NCBI RefSeq assembly: GCF_020148005.1
Contig: NZ_JAGXFD010000001.1
Span: 2,979,322-3,043,321, forward strand
Reading direction: 5' to 3'
Length of the DNA stretch: 64,000 nt
Origin: Modicisalibacter tunisiensis
Lineage (GTDB): Bacteria > Pseudomonadota > Gammaproteobacteria > Pseudomonadales > Halomonadaceae
Positions 1-7,880 of the stretch are shown one piece after another. The first letter of the stretch is position 1. Every line of letters starts with the position of its first letter. The translations under genes and the position numbers were made by a program. The notes below the pieces were generated by a model. The model saw nothing but the letters and a program-made list of their open reading frames with translations. It did not search any database and had not been told where the DNA came from.

Positions 1-99
1 CATCAATCACCGATTGCAGCGATGAAGGAATGGCGGGCTAAACGGCCAGAGTTATTTACCAAGCGGGTGGTCAATCACACGGGACCCGACAGGTATTAG
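1..99 (+). mobile_element. C-terminal tail of a probable DDE transposase (cut by window edge)
   Basis: Frame 1 is open from the first base and ends at TAG 97-99, giving 32 residues. The pattern A-M-K-E-W...R-P-E-L-F-x-K-R-V-x-N-x-x-G-P-D resembles the tail that follows the rve integrase core in some IS481/IS3-like transposases. Base composition here is lower in GC than in the neighbouring genes, as expected for an insertion sequence. The catalytic DDE residues would lie outside the window, so family and integrity cannot be judged. It could also be the end of an unrelated protein. Confidence 0.5.
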
Positions 100-102
100 A
101 TA

Positions 103-160
103 GCGCGCTCGCATAACAACTTGAACGAGCACGCACGTTCAATATTCTTATGCTGCGCGC
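103..160. repeat. Nested inverted repeat downstream of the transposase tail
   Basis: The outer arms are GCGCGC(TC)GCATAA at 103-116 and TTATGC(T)GCGCGC at 148-160, matching 6+6 bases around a small bulge. The inner arms are TTGAACG at 121-127 and CGTTCAA at 136-142, with an 8-nt loop. The structure starts 4 bp after the transposase stop codon, so it may be the insertion sequence terminus or a terminator. There is no T-run. Confidence 0.55.
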
Positions 161-433
161 CCAACCCATTGATTTCAAAAGACTATGCGCTTTATCTCAC
201 TATATAGCTCTAATAACCGCGCATGCTACATTTGTCGCCATGTGGGCCTCGGGCCGACCTCCACCCTTCCCTACTGGCTCGATATCGCGTCCCCCACGCT
301 ACCGCCAAGCGAAGCACTGAACGCTCCACCGGCTGGGTCATTAGGGTTGTATCGGCGACCTCTCATCAAACTTAACCTATCGCGAATCCGCATCGCGTGA
401 CATGGCGTTACACGAAAGGCGTACACACAAGAA
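161..433. other. No supported gene
   Basis: This stretch lies between the hairpin and the mmsA terminator. The only open frame (185-400, 71 codons) has no ribosome binding site, no recognisable motif and an unusual composition, so it is not called. It may be remnant DNA beside the insertion sequence. Confidence 0.5.
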
Positions 434-460
434 CGCCCGCGCCGTCTGGCGGCGCGGGCG
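434..460 (-). terminator. Terminator-like hairpin after mmsA
   Basis: An 11-bp perfect stem (CGCCCGCGCCG at 434-444, CGGCGCGGGCG at 450-460) closes a 5-nt loop. Read on the minus strand it lies 22 nt beyond the mmsA stop codon and is followed by TTCTTGTG. It probably ends the mmsA transcript. Confidence 0.7.
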
Positions 461-482
461 TAGTTTCAGCCGTGCGAGGGGC

Positions 483-1970
483 TTACGAGGGGAAGTTGAA
501 CTGCGCGCTTTCCTGGGCGCTGCGCCTGGGCCAGCGCTGGGAGATGGCCTTGCGGCGGGTATAGAAGCGCACGGCGTCGGGGCCGTAGGCGTGCAGGTCG
601 CCGAACAGCGAGTCCTTCCAGCCACCGAAGCTGTGGAAGGCAACCGGCACCGGCAGCGGCACGTTGATGCCGACCATGCCGACCTCGATGGCGTCGGCGA
701 AGCGCCGCCCGGCCTCGCCGTCGCGGGTGAACACGCAGGTACCGTTGCCGTACTGGTGGGCGTTGATCAGGGCGATGGCCTCGTCGAAGGTCTCGACGCG
801 CACCACACACAGCACCGGGCCGAAGATCTCGTCACGGTAGATGCTCATGTCCGTCGTGACACGGTCGAACAGCGTGGCGCCGAGGAAGTAGCCCGGCGAG
901 CCGTCCACCAGCGGATGCTCGCGGCCGTCGACCACCAGCTCGGCACCAGCGGCGGCGCCCTGCTCGATGTAGCCGGCGACCTTGTCGCGCTGGCCGGCGT
1001 TGATCAGCGCGCCCATGTCGAGGCCCTTCTCGGTGCCCGCGCCGATCTTGAGTTCGCGGGCCTGAGGCGCCAGACGCTCGATCAGGGCGTCGGCGGTGGC
1101 ATCACCCACGCACACGGCCACGGAGATCGCCATGCAGCGCTCGCCGGCACTGCCGAACGCGGCGCCGATCAGGGTATTGGCGGCGTTGTCGAGGTCGGCG
1201 TCGGGCAGGACCACGGCGTGGTTCTTGGCGCCGCCGAGGGCCTGCACGCGTTTGCCCTGCCGAGTGCCGCCCTCGTAGATCCTGCGCGCCACCGGGGTGG
1301 AGCCGACGAACGACAGCGCCCGCACCTCGGGCGCCTCGATCAGCGCCTCGACGGCCTCGCGGTTGCCGTGGACCACGCTGAACAGCCCGCGGGGCAGCCC
1401 GGCCTCGTCGAGCAGCTCGGCCATCTTCACGGCAGCCGAGGGCACCTGTTCGGAGGGCTTGAGGATGAAGGCGTTGCCGCAGGCCAGCGCCATCGGGTAC
1501 ATCCACAGCGGCACCATGGCCGGGAAATTGAACGGCGTGATGCCGGCGACGACACCCAGCGGCTGGTGGTTGGACCAGGTGTCGATGGCCGGCCCGGCGT
1601 TGTGGGAATACTCGCCCTTGAGCAGCTCCGGCACGCCGCAGGCGTACTCGACGTTCTCGATGCCGCGCTTGAGTTCGCCCATGGCGTCCTCGAGCACCTT
1701 GCCGTGCTCCTCGCTGATCAGCGCGCAGATCTCGTCGGCGTCGCGCTCGAGCAGGGTCTTGAAGCGATACATCACCTGGGCGCGCTTGGCCGGCGGCAGG
1801 TCACGCCAGGCGGGCTGGGCCTCGCGGGCGGCGTCGATGGCGCGCTGCACGGTGGCGGTGTCGGCCATCGACAGGCGGCGTACCGGCTCGGCGGTGGCCG
1901 GGTTGATCACGTCGATGGTGCGCTGGCCCGCCAGGCGCTCGCCGGCGATCCAGTGGTATACGTCTGTCAT
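483..1970 (-). CDS. mmsA: CoA-acylating methylmalonate/malonate-semialdehyde dehydrogenase
   Basis: This 495-residue aldehyde dehydrogenase has the usual MMSDH length. It oxidises (methyl)malonate semialdehyde with NAD+ and CoA to propionyl- or acetyl-CoA, in the cytosol. Visible signatures are the N-terminal NP-x-T, the TPFNFP motif near residue 145, FVGSTPVAR near 221, and the catalytic cysteine in GSAGERCM (Cys279). The start at MTDVYHW is chosen because AAGAGA precedes it and homologues begin there; the frame stays open 32 codons further upstream. It is the last gene of the minus-strand run with the M24 and dioxygenase genes, separated from them by a 270-bp gap that holds a repeat. DddC and IolA belong to the same family, so substrate choice between methylmalonate and malonate semialdehyde cannot be read from sequence. 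Confidence 0.93.
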   Translation of the reverse strand: MTDVYHWIAGERLAGQRTIDVINPATAEPVRRLSMADTATVQRAIDAAREAQPAWRDLPPAKRAQVMYRFKTLLERDADEICALISEEHGKVLEDAMGELKRGIENVEYACGVPELLKGEYSHNAGPAIDTWSNHQPLGVVAGITPFNFPAMVPLWMYPMALACGNAFILKPSEQVPSAAVKMAELLDEAGLPRGLFSVVHGNREAVEALIEAPEVRALSFVGSTPVARRIYEGGTRQGKRVQALGGAKNHAVVLPDADLDNAANTLIGAAFGSAGERCMAISVAVCVGDATADALIERLAPQARELKIGAGTEKGLDMGALINAGQRDKVAGYIEQGAAAGAELVVDGREHPLVDGSPGYFLGATLFDRVTTDMSIYRDEIFGPVLCVVRVETFDEAIALINAHQYGNGTCVFTRDGEAGRRFADAIEVGMVGINVPLPVPVAFHSFGGWKDSLFGDLHAYGPDAVRFYTRRKAISQRWPRRSAQESAQFNFPS

Positions 1971-2045
1971 AGCGTCTCTTTTCTCGCGAATATGGTCGTC
2001 AGTCAGGGGTAGGGGCCTGGAACACCTTTCATAACCGGAGAACGG

Positions 2046-2234
2046 GATGGGCTTTCCCGGGGGCAAGCCTTCGCGAGGGCGCTGTAAACCCTTCCATGGG
2101 CGCTACCTTTGCCATCTGACCGCCATGGATGGCGGGAATGCCGGAATGGAAAGGAACACTTTCCGGCCATGGCAAAGGACCCTCGCTTCGCCTTGCCCCC
2201 GGCGCCCATCGTTCATTCCGAGCGTTTGGAAAGA
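2046..2234. repeat. Long intergenic repeat, copy 1 (with inserted loop)
   Basis: It matches the reverse complement of 47165-47298 almost throughout (shared blocks include GATGGGCTTTCCCG, CGCGAGGGCGCTGTAAACCC and GGGCGCTACCTTTGCCAT). The central palindrome CCTTTGCCAT (2106-2115)/ATGGCAAAGG (2169-2178) is split by a 53-nt loop that itself contains CCGCCAT-GG-ATGGCGG and GGAAAG-N5-CTTTCC. In the other copy the loop is only 2 nt. It fills the gap between the M24 gene and mmsA. No coding content is evident. Confidence 0.85.
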
Positions 2235-2239
2235 ATCTC

Positions 2240-3523
2240 TTAAAGCTCTCTTCCAAGCAGGGCTTCATCGAACGGATAGCGCGAGAGCTTTTCGATGCCG
2301 GTCTCGGTGACCAGCACTTCCTCCTCGAGCTTGACCCCGTCGGCGGCGCCGACCTCGCCGATGTAGCTCTCCACCGAGACCACCATGCCCGGCTCGAGGA
2401 TGCCGTCCTTGGAGAAGCGGTCGAAGTCCATGTGGTGGGCGACCAGCGGCGTCTCGCCGTGCATGCCCACGCCATGGATGATCGACGGGTAGCGGCGGTC
2501 GAGGAAGCGCTCGGGAATCTTCCAGGCGCGCTCGGCGATCTCGCGATAGCTCATGCCCGGCTTGAGGATCGCCATGTTGTGGTGGACCTGATCAAAGGCC
2601 ATCCGGTAGAGGCTCTGCTGGTAGCCGGTGGGCCGGCCGGGGCCGACGTGGAAGGTCCGCGAGAAGTCGGAATAGTAGCCGTGGCAGCCTATGGTGTCGG
2701 TATCCAGCGCCACCAGCTCCCCGGCACGGATCACCCGGCTGCTGGCCTCGTTGAACCAGGGGTTGGTGCGCGGACCCGAAGACAACAGGCGCGTCTCGAT
2801 GAACTCGCCGCCCTGCTCGATCACGTTGCCGTAGAGAATGGCGAACAGCTGGTTCTCGGTGACGCCCGGCTTGATCGCCGCTTCCACCTCGGCCACGGCG
2901 GCTTCGCTGCCGGCCATCGACTGGGCCAGGCAGGCGACCTCCTCGGGGGTCTTGATGCGCCGGCAGTGCAGGGTGTCCTGCATGCAGTCGAACACCTCGA
3001 GCCCCTGCGCCTCCAGCGAGCGCGCCAAGTTCAGCGCGCAGCGGTCCAGGCCGACCTTCTTGTTGCCCTTGCCGTGTGCCTCGATCAGCTCGGCGATCTC
3101 GACGCCGAAGGGGTCGGCGGAGAGGTTGTCGCGCTGGTTGACCGCCGACCACACCACCTTGGAGGTACGCGACTCGTCGATGGTCTCGAGCCAGGTCGAG
3201 ACGTGGGCGCTGCCGGGGTATTCGAAGAGGATCACCGGCCCTTCCAGCGGCACGTAGATGTAGCGCGTGGAGTTGCGCAGGAAATAGCCGAACATGTTGC
3301 GCGAGCCGGTGGCGTAGCGCTGGTTGTAGGGGTCGAACAGCACCACGGCGGCATAGCCCTGCTCGGCCATCATGGCGCGCAGGCGCGCGAGACGGCCGGC
3401 ACGCAGCTGCTTCGGGTCGAAGGCGTTGGGGATGCTGTCGCCGTTGGCCATCGGCGCGGAGGGAATGACCGGAATCTGATCCGGTTCGCTGTCGGTCAGA
3501 CGATCGGATTCGATGGAATTCAT
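2240..3523 (-). CDS. DddP-like M24-family (creatinase/prolidase-fold) metalloprotein
   Basis: This 427-residue protein has an N-terminal creatinase-like domain (about 40-180) and a C-terminal pita-bread M24 domain (about 195-420). Blocks such as EAHGKGN (149-153), GGE-x-IETRLL-x-SGPRTNPWF (238-257) and the tail YPFDEAL resemble DddP, the M24-type DMSP lyase. The expected metal ligands are all present: D274 and D276 in DTD, D286, H350 in HGVG, E385 and E400. At H350+6, where DddP has its proposed catalytic Asp377, this protein has Gly356. The start is ATG 3523 with AAGGAC upstream. It lies 58 bp after the dioxygenase gene. It could be a lyase or hydrolase on a DMSP-like or amino-acid-like substrate; a classical Xaa-Pro peptidase is less likely. 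Confidence 0.8.
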   Translation of the reverse strand: MNSIESDRLTDSEPDQIPVIPSAPMANGDSIPNAFDPKQLRAGRLARLRAMMAEQGYAAVVLFDPYNQRYATGSRNMFGYFLRNSTRYIYVPLEGPVILFEYPGSAHVSTWLETIDESRTSKVVWSAVNQRDNLSADPFGVEIAELIEAHGKGNKKVGLDRCALNLARSLEAQGLEVFDCMQDTLHCRRIKTPEEVACLAQSMAGSEAAVAEVEAAIKPGVTENQLFAILYGNVIEQGGEFIETRLLSSGPRTNPWFNEASSRVIRAGELVALDTDTIGCHGYYSDFSRTFHVGPGRPTGYQQSLYRMAFDQVHHNMAILKPGMSYREIAERAWKIPERFLDRRYPSIIHGVGMHGETPLVAHHMDFDRFSKDGILEPGMVVSVESYIGEVGAADGVKLEEEVLVTETGIEKLSRYPFDEALLGREL

Positions 3524-3581
3524 GAAAGAGTCCTTGCTGGGCCCAGCGTCGCGAGACACCGGGCCATGACGTGACGGAAGT

Positions 3582-4472
3582 TCAGTCGGCGAGGCTGTCG
3601 CTGCGCCGGGTGCGGCCTTCGCTGAGCATGCGCTCGTGAACCGGTGCCATGCGGCCGAAGATGCGCCGGGCGCGTTCCGGCTGACCGATGAAGCCCGGCT
3701 CCTTGGCATAGGCGAAGATCACCGTGTGCCGCTCGCGCTGGCCCTCCACCGGGGTCACCCGGTGCAGCGAATAGCGGCCGAAGAAGATCTGCAGGTCGCC
3801 CGGTTTCAGGTCCAGCGACTTCAGGCGGCTACGGTCACCGTCGAGTACTTCCTGCACACCCTCGAAGTTCTCGCCCTCGGGGCTGCGGATGCCGGGCGCG
3901 TACTCGAAGCGTCCGCCGCCTTCCGACTGACGGGTCATCATGGTGACGATGAACTCGTTGGTGTCGTAGTGCCACGGGTGCTGGCAGCCCTCGCGCAGCA
4001 CGTTGACCACCAGGTCGGCGAGCGGGTCGGCGTACTGGTGGATCTCGTCGACGCCCACCACGGTGGCGATGAAGCGCTGGAAATCCGGGTGACGGTAGAT
4101 CTGACGGATGATCGTCGAGTCATCGATGCGATCGCCGGCGACGAAGCCGTTGGTGCGATCGTCGAAGCGGTTGCGCGGATGCGAATCCGGCAGGCTCGGG
4201 TCGCCCGACGAGTTGTAGGGATTGGTCTCGTTCTGGTTGTAATGCGCCTCCGGAGACAGGCGCTCCGTCTCGCGCTCGAGACGCGCCAGCGCCTCTTCCG
4301 GCACGAACCGCTCGAGGACGACGCAGCCATCCTCGGCAAGCTGCCGGCGGCAGGCATCGATCAGCGCCTGGCCGGCGTCGCCCGAGAGCTGGGTGATGGG
4401 GTAACGCTGAAGATCGACGATGCCCTGCAGGGCCGACGTGGTGTCCCCGGCTTCGGCGGCGTTGGCGTGCAT
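3582..4472 (-). CDS. Fe(II)/2-oxoglutarate-dependent dioxygenase
   Basis: This 296-residue cytosolic protein has a double-stranded beta-helix pattern. H168-Y-D170 gives the HxD half of the iron triad, H237 (in YSLHRV) is the distal histidine, and R248 (ERHTVIF) is a likely 2-oxoglutarate ligand. The stretch QHPWHYDTNEF and the following EGGGRFEY recall the group holding phytanoyl-CoA dioxygenase-like enzymes and HalD/BesD amino acid halogenases. The intact Asp predicts hydroxylation rather than halogenation, because halogenases replace it with Gly or Ala. It is the first gene of the operon with the M24 and mmsA genes and is divergent from a LysR gene. The substrate is unknown. Confidence 0.85.
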   Translation of the reverse strand: MHANAAEAGDTTSALQGIVDLQRYPITQLSGDAGQALIDACRRQLAEDGCVVLERFVPEEALARLERETERLSPEAHYNQNETNPYNSSGDPSLPDSHPRNRFDDRTNGFVAGDRIDDSTIIRQIYRHPDFQRFIATVVGVDEIHQYADPLADLVVNVLREGCQHPWHYDTNEFIVTMMTRQSEGGGRFEYAPGIRSPEGENFEGVQEVLDGDRSRLKSLDLKPGDLQIFFGRYSLHRVTPVEGQRERHTVIFAYAKEPGFIGQPERARRIFGRMAPVHERMLSEGRTRRSDSLAD

Positions 4473-4579
4473 GCGGTAAGCTCCTCTGGCCTTCGATAAC
4501 GCCTGGACAGCCTAGAGCCGCCGACTCCATAATAAAAATGAATGATTAAGATAAGATTGATTTGGGAGCCTTATAGACC
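4473..4579. promoter_or_regulatory. Divergent promoter region, dioxygenase operon / LysR regulator
   Basis: This is a 107-bp intergenic region, strongly AT-rich at about 4529-4565 in an otherwise GC-rich context. LysR proteins typically bind T-N11-A sites in such gaps and control both directions. No perfect palindrome was found, so the exact operator is not assigned. Confidence 0.5.
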
Positions 4580-5509
4580 ATGGATACCGACTTGCTGCGA
4601 TCCTTCGTGACCGTGGCGGAATGCGAGGGGTTCAGTGCGGCGGGAAAGATCCTCTGCCGCACCCAGTCGGCGGTGAGTCTGCAGATCAAGCGCCTGGAAG
4701 ACCGGATGGGCGAGAGCCTGTTCGAGCGGACCAGCCGCAGCGTGCTGCTGACCCCGGCCGGCGGGCGATTGCTGCCCTATGCGCGCCAGATGCTCAAGCT
4801 GGAGGACGAAGCCAAGCGCATGATGGGCGCCGACCGGCAGGGCGAGACGATCCGTCTGGGGATTTCCGAGGAGCAGGCCGGCGCCTACCTGCCCGAGCTG
4901 CTGCCGACCTTCGCCCGGGAGCACCCCGAGGTACGCCTCGAGCTCGTCTGCGACATCAGCGCCAGCCTGATCGAGCGCTTTCAGGAAGGGCTGCTCGACG
5001 TGGTGCTCGCGGTGCGCCACGGCCCCACGCATACCGGGGAGCTGCTGGGCCGGGAGCCGATGGTCTGGGCGGTGGCCGACTCCGTCGATCTGGCGGAGTG
5101 GACGCACCTGCCGCTGGCCCTCAATCCGGAAGGCTGCATCTTCCGGGCCCATGCCTTCGCCGCCCTGGGGCGGGCATCGCGCAGCTGGGACGTGCGCTAC
5201 ACCAGCCCCTCGCCCACCGGCGTCAACGTGGCGGTGCAGTCCGGGCTGGCGCTGACCGTGAAGACGCCGCGCAGCGTGCCGGCCGGCTGCCGTATCGTCG
5301 ACGCCGGCGAGGGCCTGCCCGAGCTCGGCCATGTGGAGATAGAAATTCACCGCAGCCCCGGGCAGATGGGCGAAGCCTTCGACGCCTTCTGCACCGCGCT
5401 GAGCCGCACGGTCACCGAGACCGAGAGCGTGGAAAGCGCCGAGATCCTCGGCGAGTCGAGTGCGGCCTGTGCCGCCCTGCCCGGCACGGCAAGTACCGCA
5501 CGCCGGTGA
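4580..5509 (+). CDS. LysR-family transcriptional regulator
   Basis: The protein has 309 residues. The N-terminal winged helix (about 1-60) shows the LysR pattern F-x-x-V-x-E-x-x-x-F-S-A-A then Q-S-A-V-S-L-Q-I-K-R-L-E and L-F-x-R-x-x-x-x-V-x-L-T-x-x-G. A periplasmic-binding-protein-like effector domain follows (about 90-290). The C-terminal 25 residues are low-complexity and rich in Ser and Ala. It is transcribed away from the dioxygenase gene, so it most likely regulates that operon in response to its substrate or a pathway intermediate. It is convergent with idi, 16 bp away. Confidence 0.92.
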   Translation: MDTDLLRSFVTVAECEGFSAAGKILCRTQSAVSLQIKRLEDRMGESLFERTSRSVLLTPAGGRLLPYARQMLKLEDEAKRMMGADRQGETIRLGISEEQAGAYLPELLPTFAREHPEVRLELVCDISASLIERFQEGLLDVVLAVRHGPTHTGELLGREPMVWAVADSVDLAEWTHLPLALNPEGCIFRAHAFAALGRASRSWDVRYTSPSPTGVNVAVQSGLALTVKTPRSVPAGCRIVDAGEGLPELGHVEIEIHRSPGQMGEAFDAFCTALSRTVTETESVESAEILGESSAACAALPGTASTARR

Positions 5510-5525
5510 TCGGCCGGCGATCCCG

Positions 5526-6062
5526 TCAGCCGTCGCCCGCCAGCCGGGGAATCCCGGTCTCCGCGGCCCGTTCCAGATAGATCCGCAGCCAGGGCGTGAA
5601 CGCCTGCGGATTCGCGGCCACCTCCTGCCTGAGGGCCGCCACATCGACCCAGCGGCATTCGGCGACCTCCGCGGGGTCCGGGGCGAGCGTCGCCGCCGGG
5701 TCCCAGTCCGCCGCAAAGACCTGCACATGCTCGTGCTCGATCAGCCCGCCGCCCACCTCGGCCCGGTAGTCGAGGCGGCCGGCAGGCGCCAGCACCAGCA
5801 CCAGCCCCAGCTCCTCCTCGAGCCGGCGCGCGGCACAGGCCTCGACGGTTTCGCCCCAGTCGGGATGCGAGCAGCAGGCGTTGGCCCACTGCCCGGGCGA
5901 GTGATACTTGCCCGCGGCACGCCGCTGCAGCAGCGTCTCGCGCCCGCGAAAGACGAACACCGAGATCGCCAGGTGGCGGGTGCCCCGGCGGTGCGCCTCG
6001 AGCTTGCCGATGGGGCGAACGCACCCCAGGTCATCGAGGGCGGTAATGCGACGGTCGCTCAC
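5526..6062 (-). CDS. idi: Isopentenyl-diphosphate delta-isomerase, type I (NUDIX fold)
   Basis: It interconverts isopentenyl and dimethylallyl diphosphate. The protein has 178 residues from a GTG start at 6062, chosen because GGGAGAG lies just upstream and the preceding 22 codons have no counterpart in the family. The type I signatures are RHLAISVFVF, LLQRRAAGKYHSPGQWANACCSHP with the catalytic cysteine, and the NUDIX-like run GETVEACAARRLEEELG. The second catalytic element is E-H-E-H (about 122-125). The gene stands alone. Type I Idi is optional in bacteria that use the MEP pathway and is often kept where carotenoids or other terpenoids are made. Confidence 0.88.
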   Translation of the reverse strand: MSDRRITALDDLGCVRPIGKLEAHRRGTRHLAISVFVFRGRETLLQRRAAGKYHSPGQWANACCSHPDWGETVEACAARRLEEELGLVLVLAPAGRLDYRAEVGGGLIEHEHVQVFAADWDPAATLAPDPAEVAECRWVDVAALRQEVAANPQAFTPWLRIYLERAAETGIPRLAGDG

Positions 6063-6168
6063 GAACTCTCTCCCGTTGGAACCCGGCGAGTATACCCGAT
6101 GGCCCCGCCCCGTATCGCTGGATGACACGAATCGCGAACGCTAGGCTGAGACTGACAGGAGAATCACC

Positions 6169-6600
6169 ATGCGCCACGACATCCGCTGCAAGCGTATCTA
6201 CGCCGAGGCTGCTGACGACGACGGTGCCCGGGTACTGGTCGACCGCCTGTGGCCCCGCGGCAAGCGCCGCGACACCCTGGCGCTGACGCAGTGGTACCGG
6301 GATGCCTCGCCCTCCCCGGTGCTGCGTCGCCAGAAGCATCGCGGCGAGATCGACGACGACACCTTTGCCGGTCGCTATCGCGACGAGATCGACCGCGACC
6401 CGGACTGCCTGCTGCCGTTGATGCGCCTGGCCCGCCAGGGCCGCCTGACACTGCTGAGTGCGGCACGGGATCTGGAACACTCCCACGTGCCGGTGCTGCG
6501 CCAGGCGGTGCTGGATGCTCTGGACGCCGAGGATCGCGACTGCGAGGACCTGCCGGCGTCCGCGCCCTGCTACGCTACCTACAACGAACAGCGCGACTGA
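6169..6600 (+). CDS. DUF488 family protein
   Basis: This 143-residue protein carries the DUF488 signature VLVDRLWPRG near residue 25, followed by W-x-R-D-A-x-P and an RYRDEI segment. It looks like a small cytosolic protein; the family has no firmly established activity. Its ATG follows CAGGAG with good spacing. It stands alone, divergent from idi and convergent with fadA across a bidirectional hairpin. Confidence 0.85.
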   Translation: MRHDIRCKRIYAEAADDDGARVLVDRLWPRGKRRDTLALTQWYRDASPSPVLRRQKHRGEIDDDTFAGRYRDEIDRDPDCLLPLMRLARQGRLTLLSAARDLEHSHVPVLRQAVLDALDAEDRDCEDLPASAPCYATYNEQRD

Positions 6601-6620
6601 CGCCGCCTCACCCAAAAGGC

Positions 6621-6644
6621 GACGGCGCCGAACTCGGCGCCGTC
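6621..6644. terminator. Bidirectional hairpin between DUF488 gene and fadA
   Basis: The stem is GACGGCGCC (6621-6629) and GGCGCCGTC (6636-6644) with a 6-nt loop. On the minus strand it is followed by GCCTTTTGG, so it suits fadBA termination best. It can also stop the DUF488 transcript. Confidence 0.7.
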
Positions 6645-6674
6645 GTCATTACTGTCGCGGATAATATCGGACGC

Positions 6675-7880
<1,206 letters not shown>

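Noticed and set aside
111-154. attC-like integron recombination site (GCATAAC ... CTTATGC around an inner hairpin)
   Set aside because: The right core lacks the G of GTTRRRY, the element is shorter than known attC sites, and no cassette gene or integrase is seen. An insertion sequence end or terminator is simpler.
185-400. 71-codon open frame at the left edge
   Set aside because: No ribosome binding site, no motif, and irregular composition.
402-2012. Long plus-strand open frame opposite mmsA, and similar long frames opposite fadB, uup, gyrA and prpD
   Set aside because: These are antisense shadows of GC-rich genes: Gly/Arg/His/Gln-rich, without motifs, and entirely opposite well-supported genes.
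2240-3523. Naming the M24 protein dddP
   Set aside because: The proposed catalytic Asp is Gly, so DMSP lyase activity should not be assumed.
4473-4579. Defined LysR operator in the divergent gap
   Set aside because: The AT-rich patch has no clean T-N11-A dyad; several weak fits are possible.
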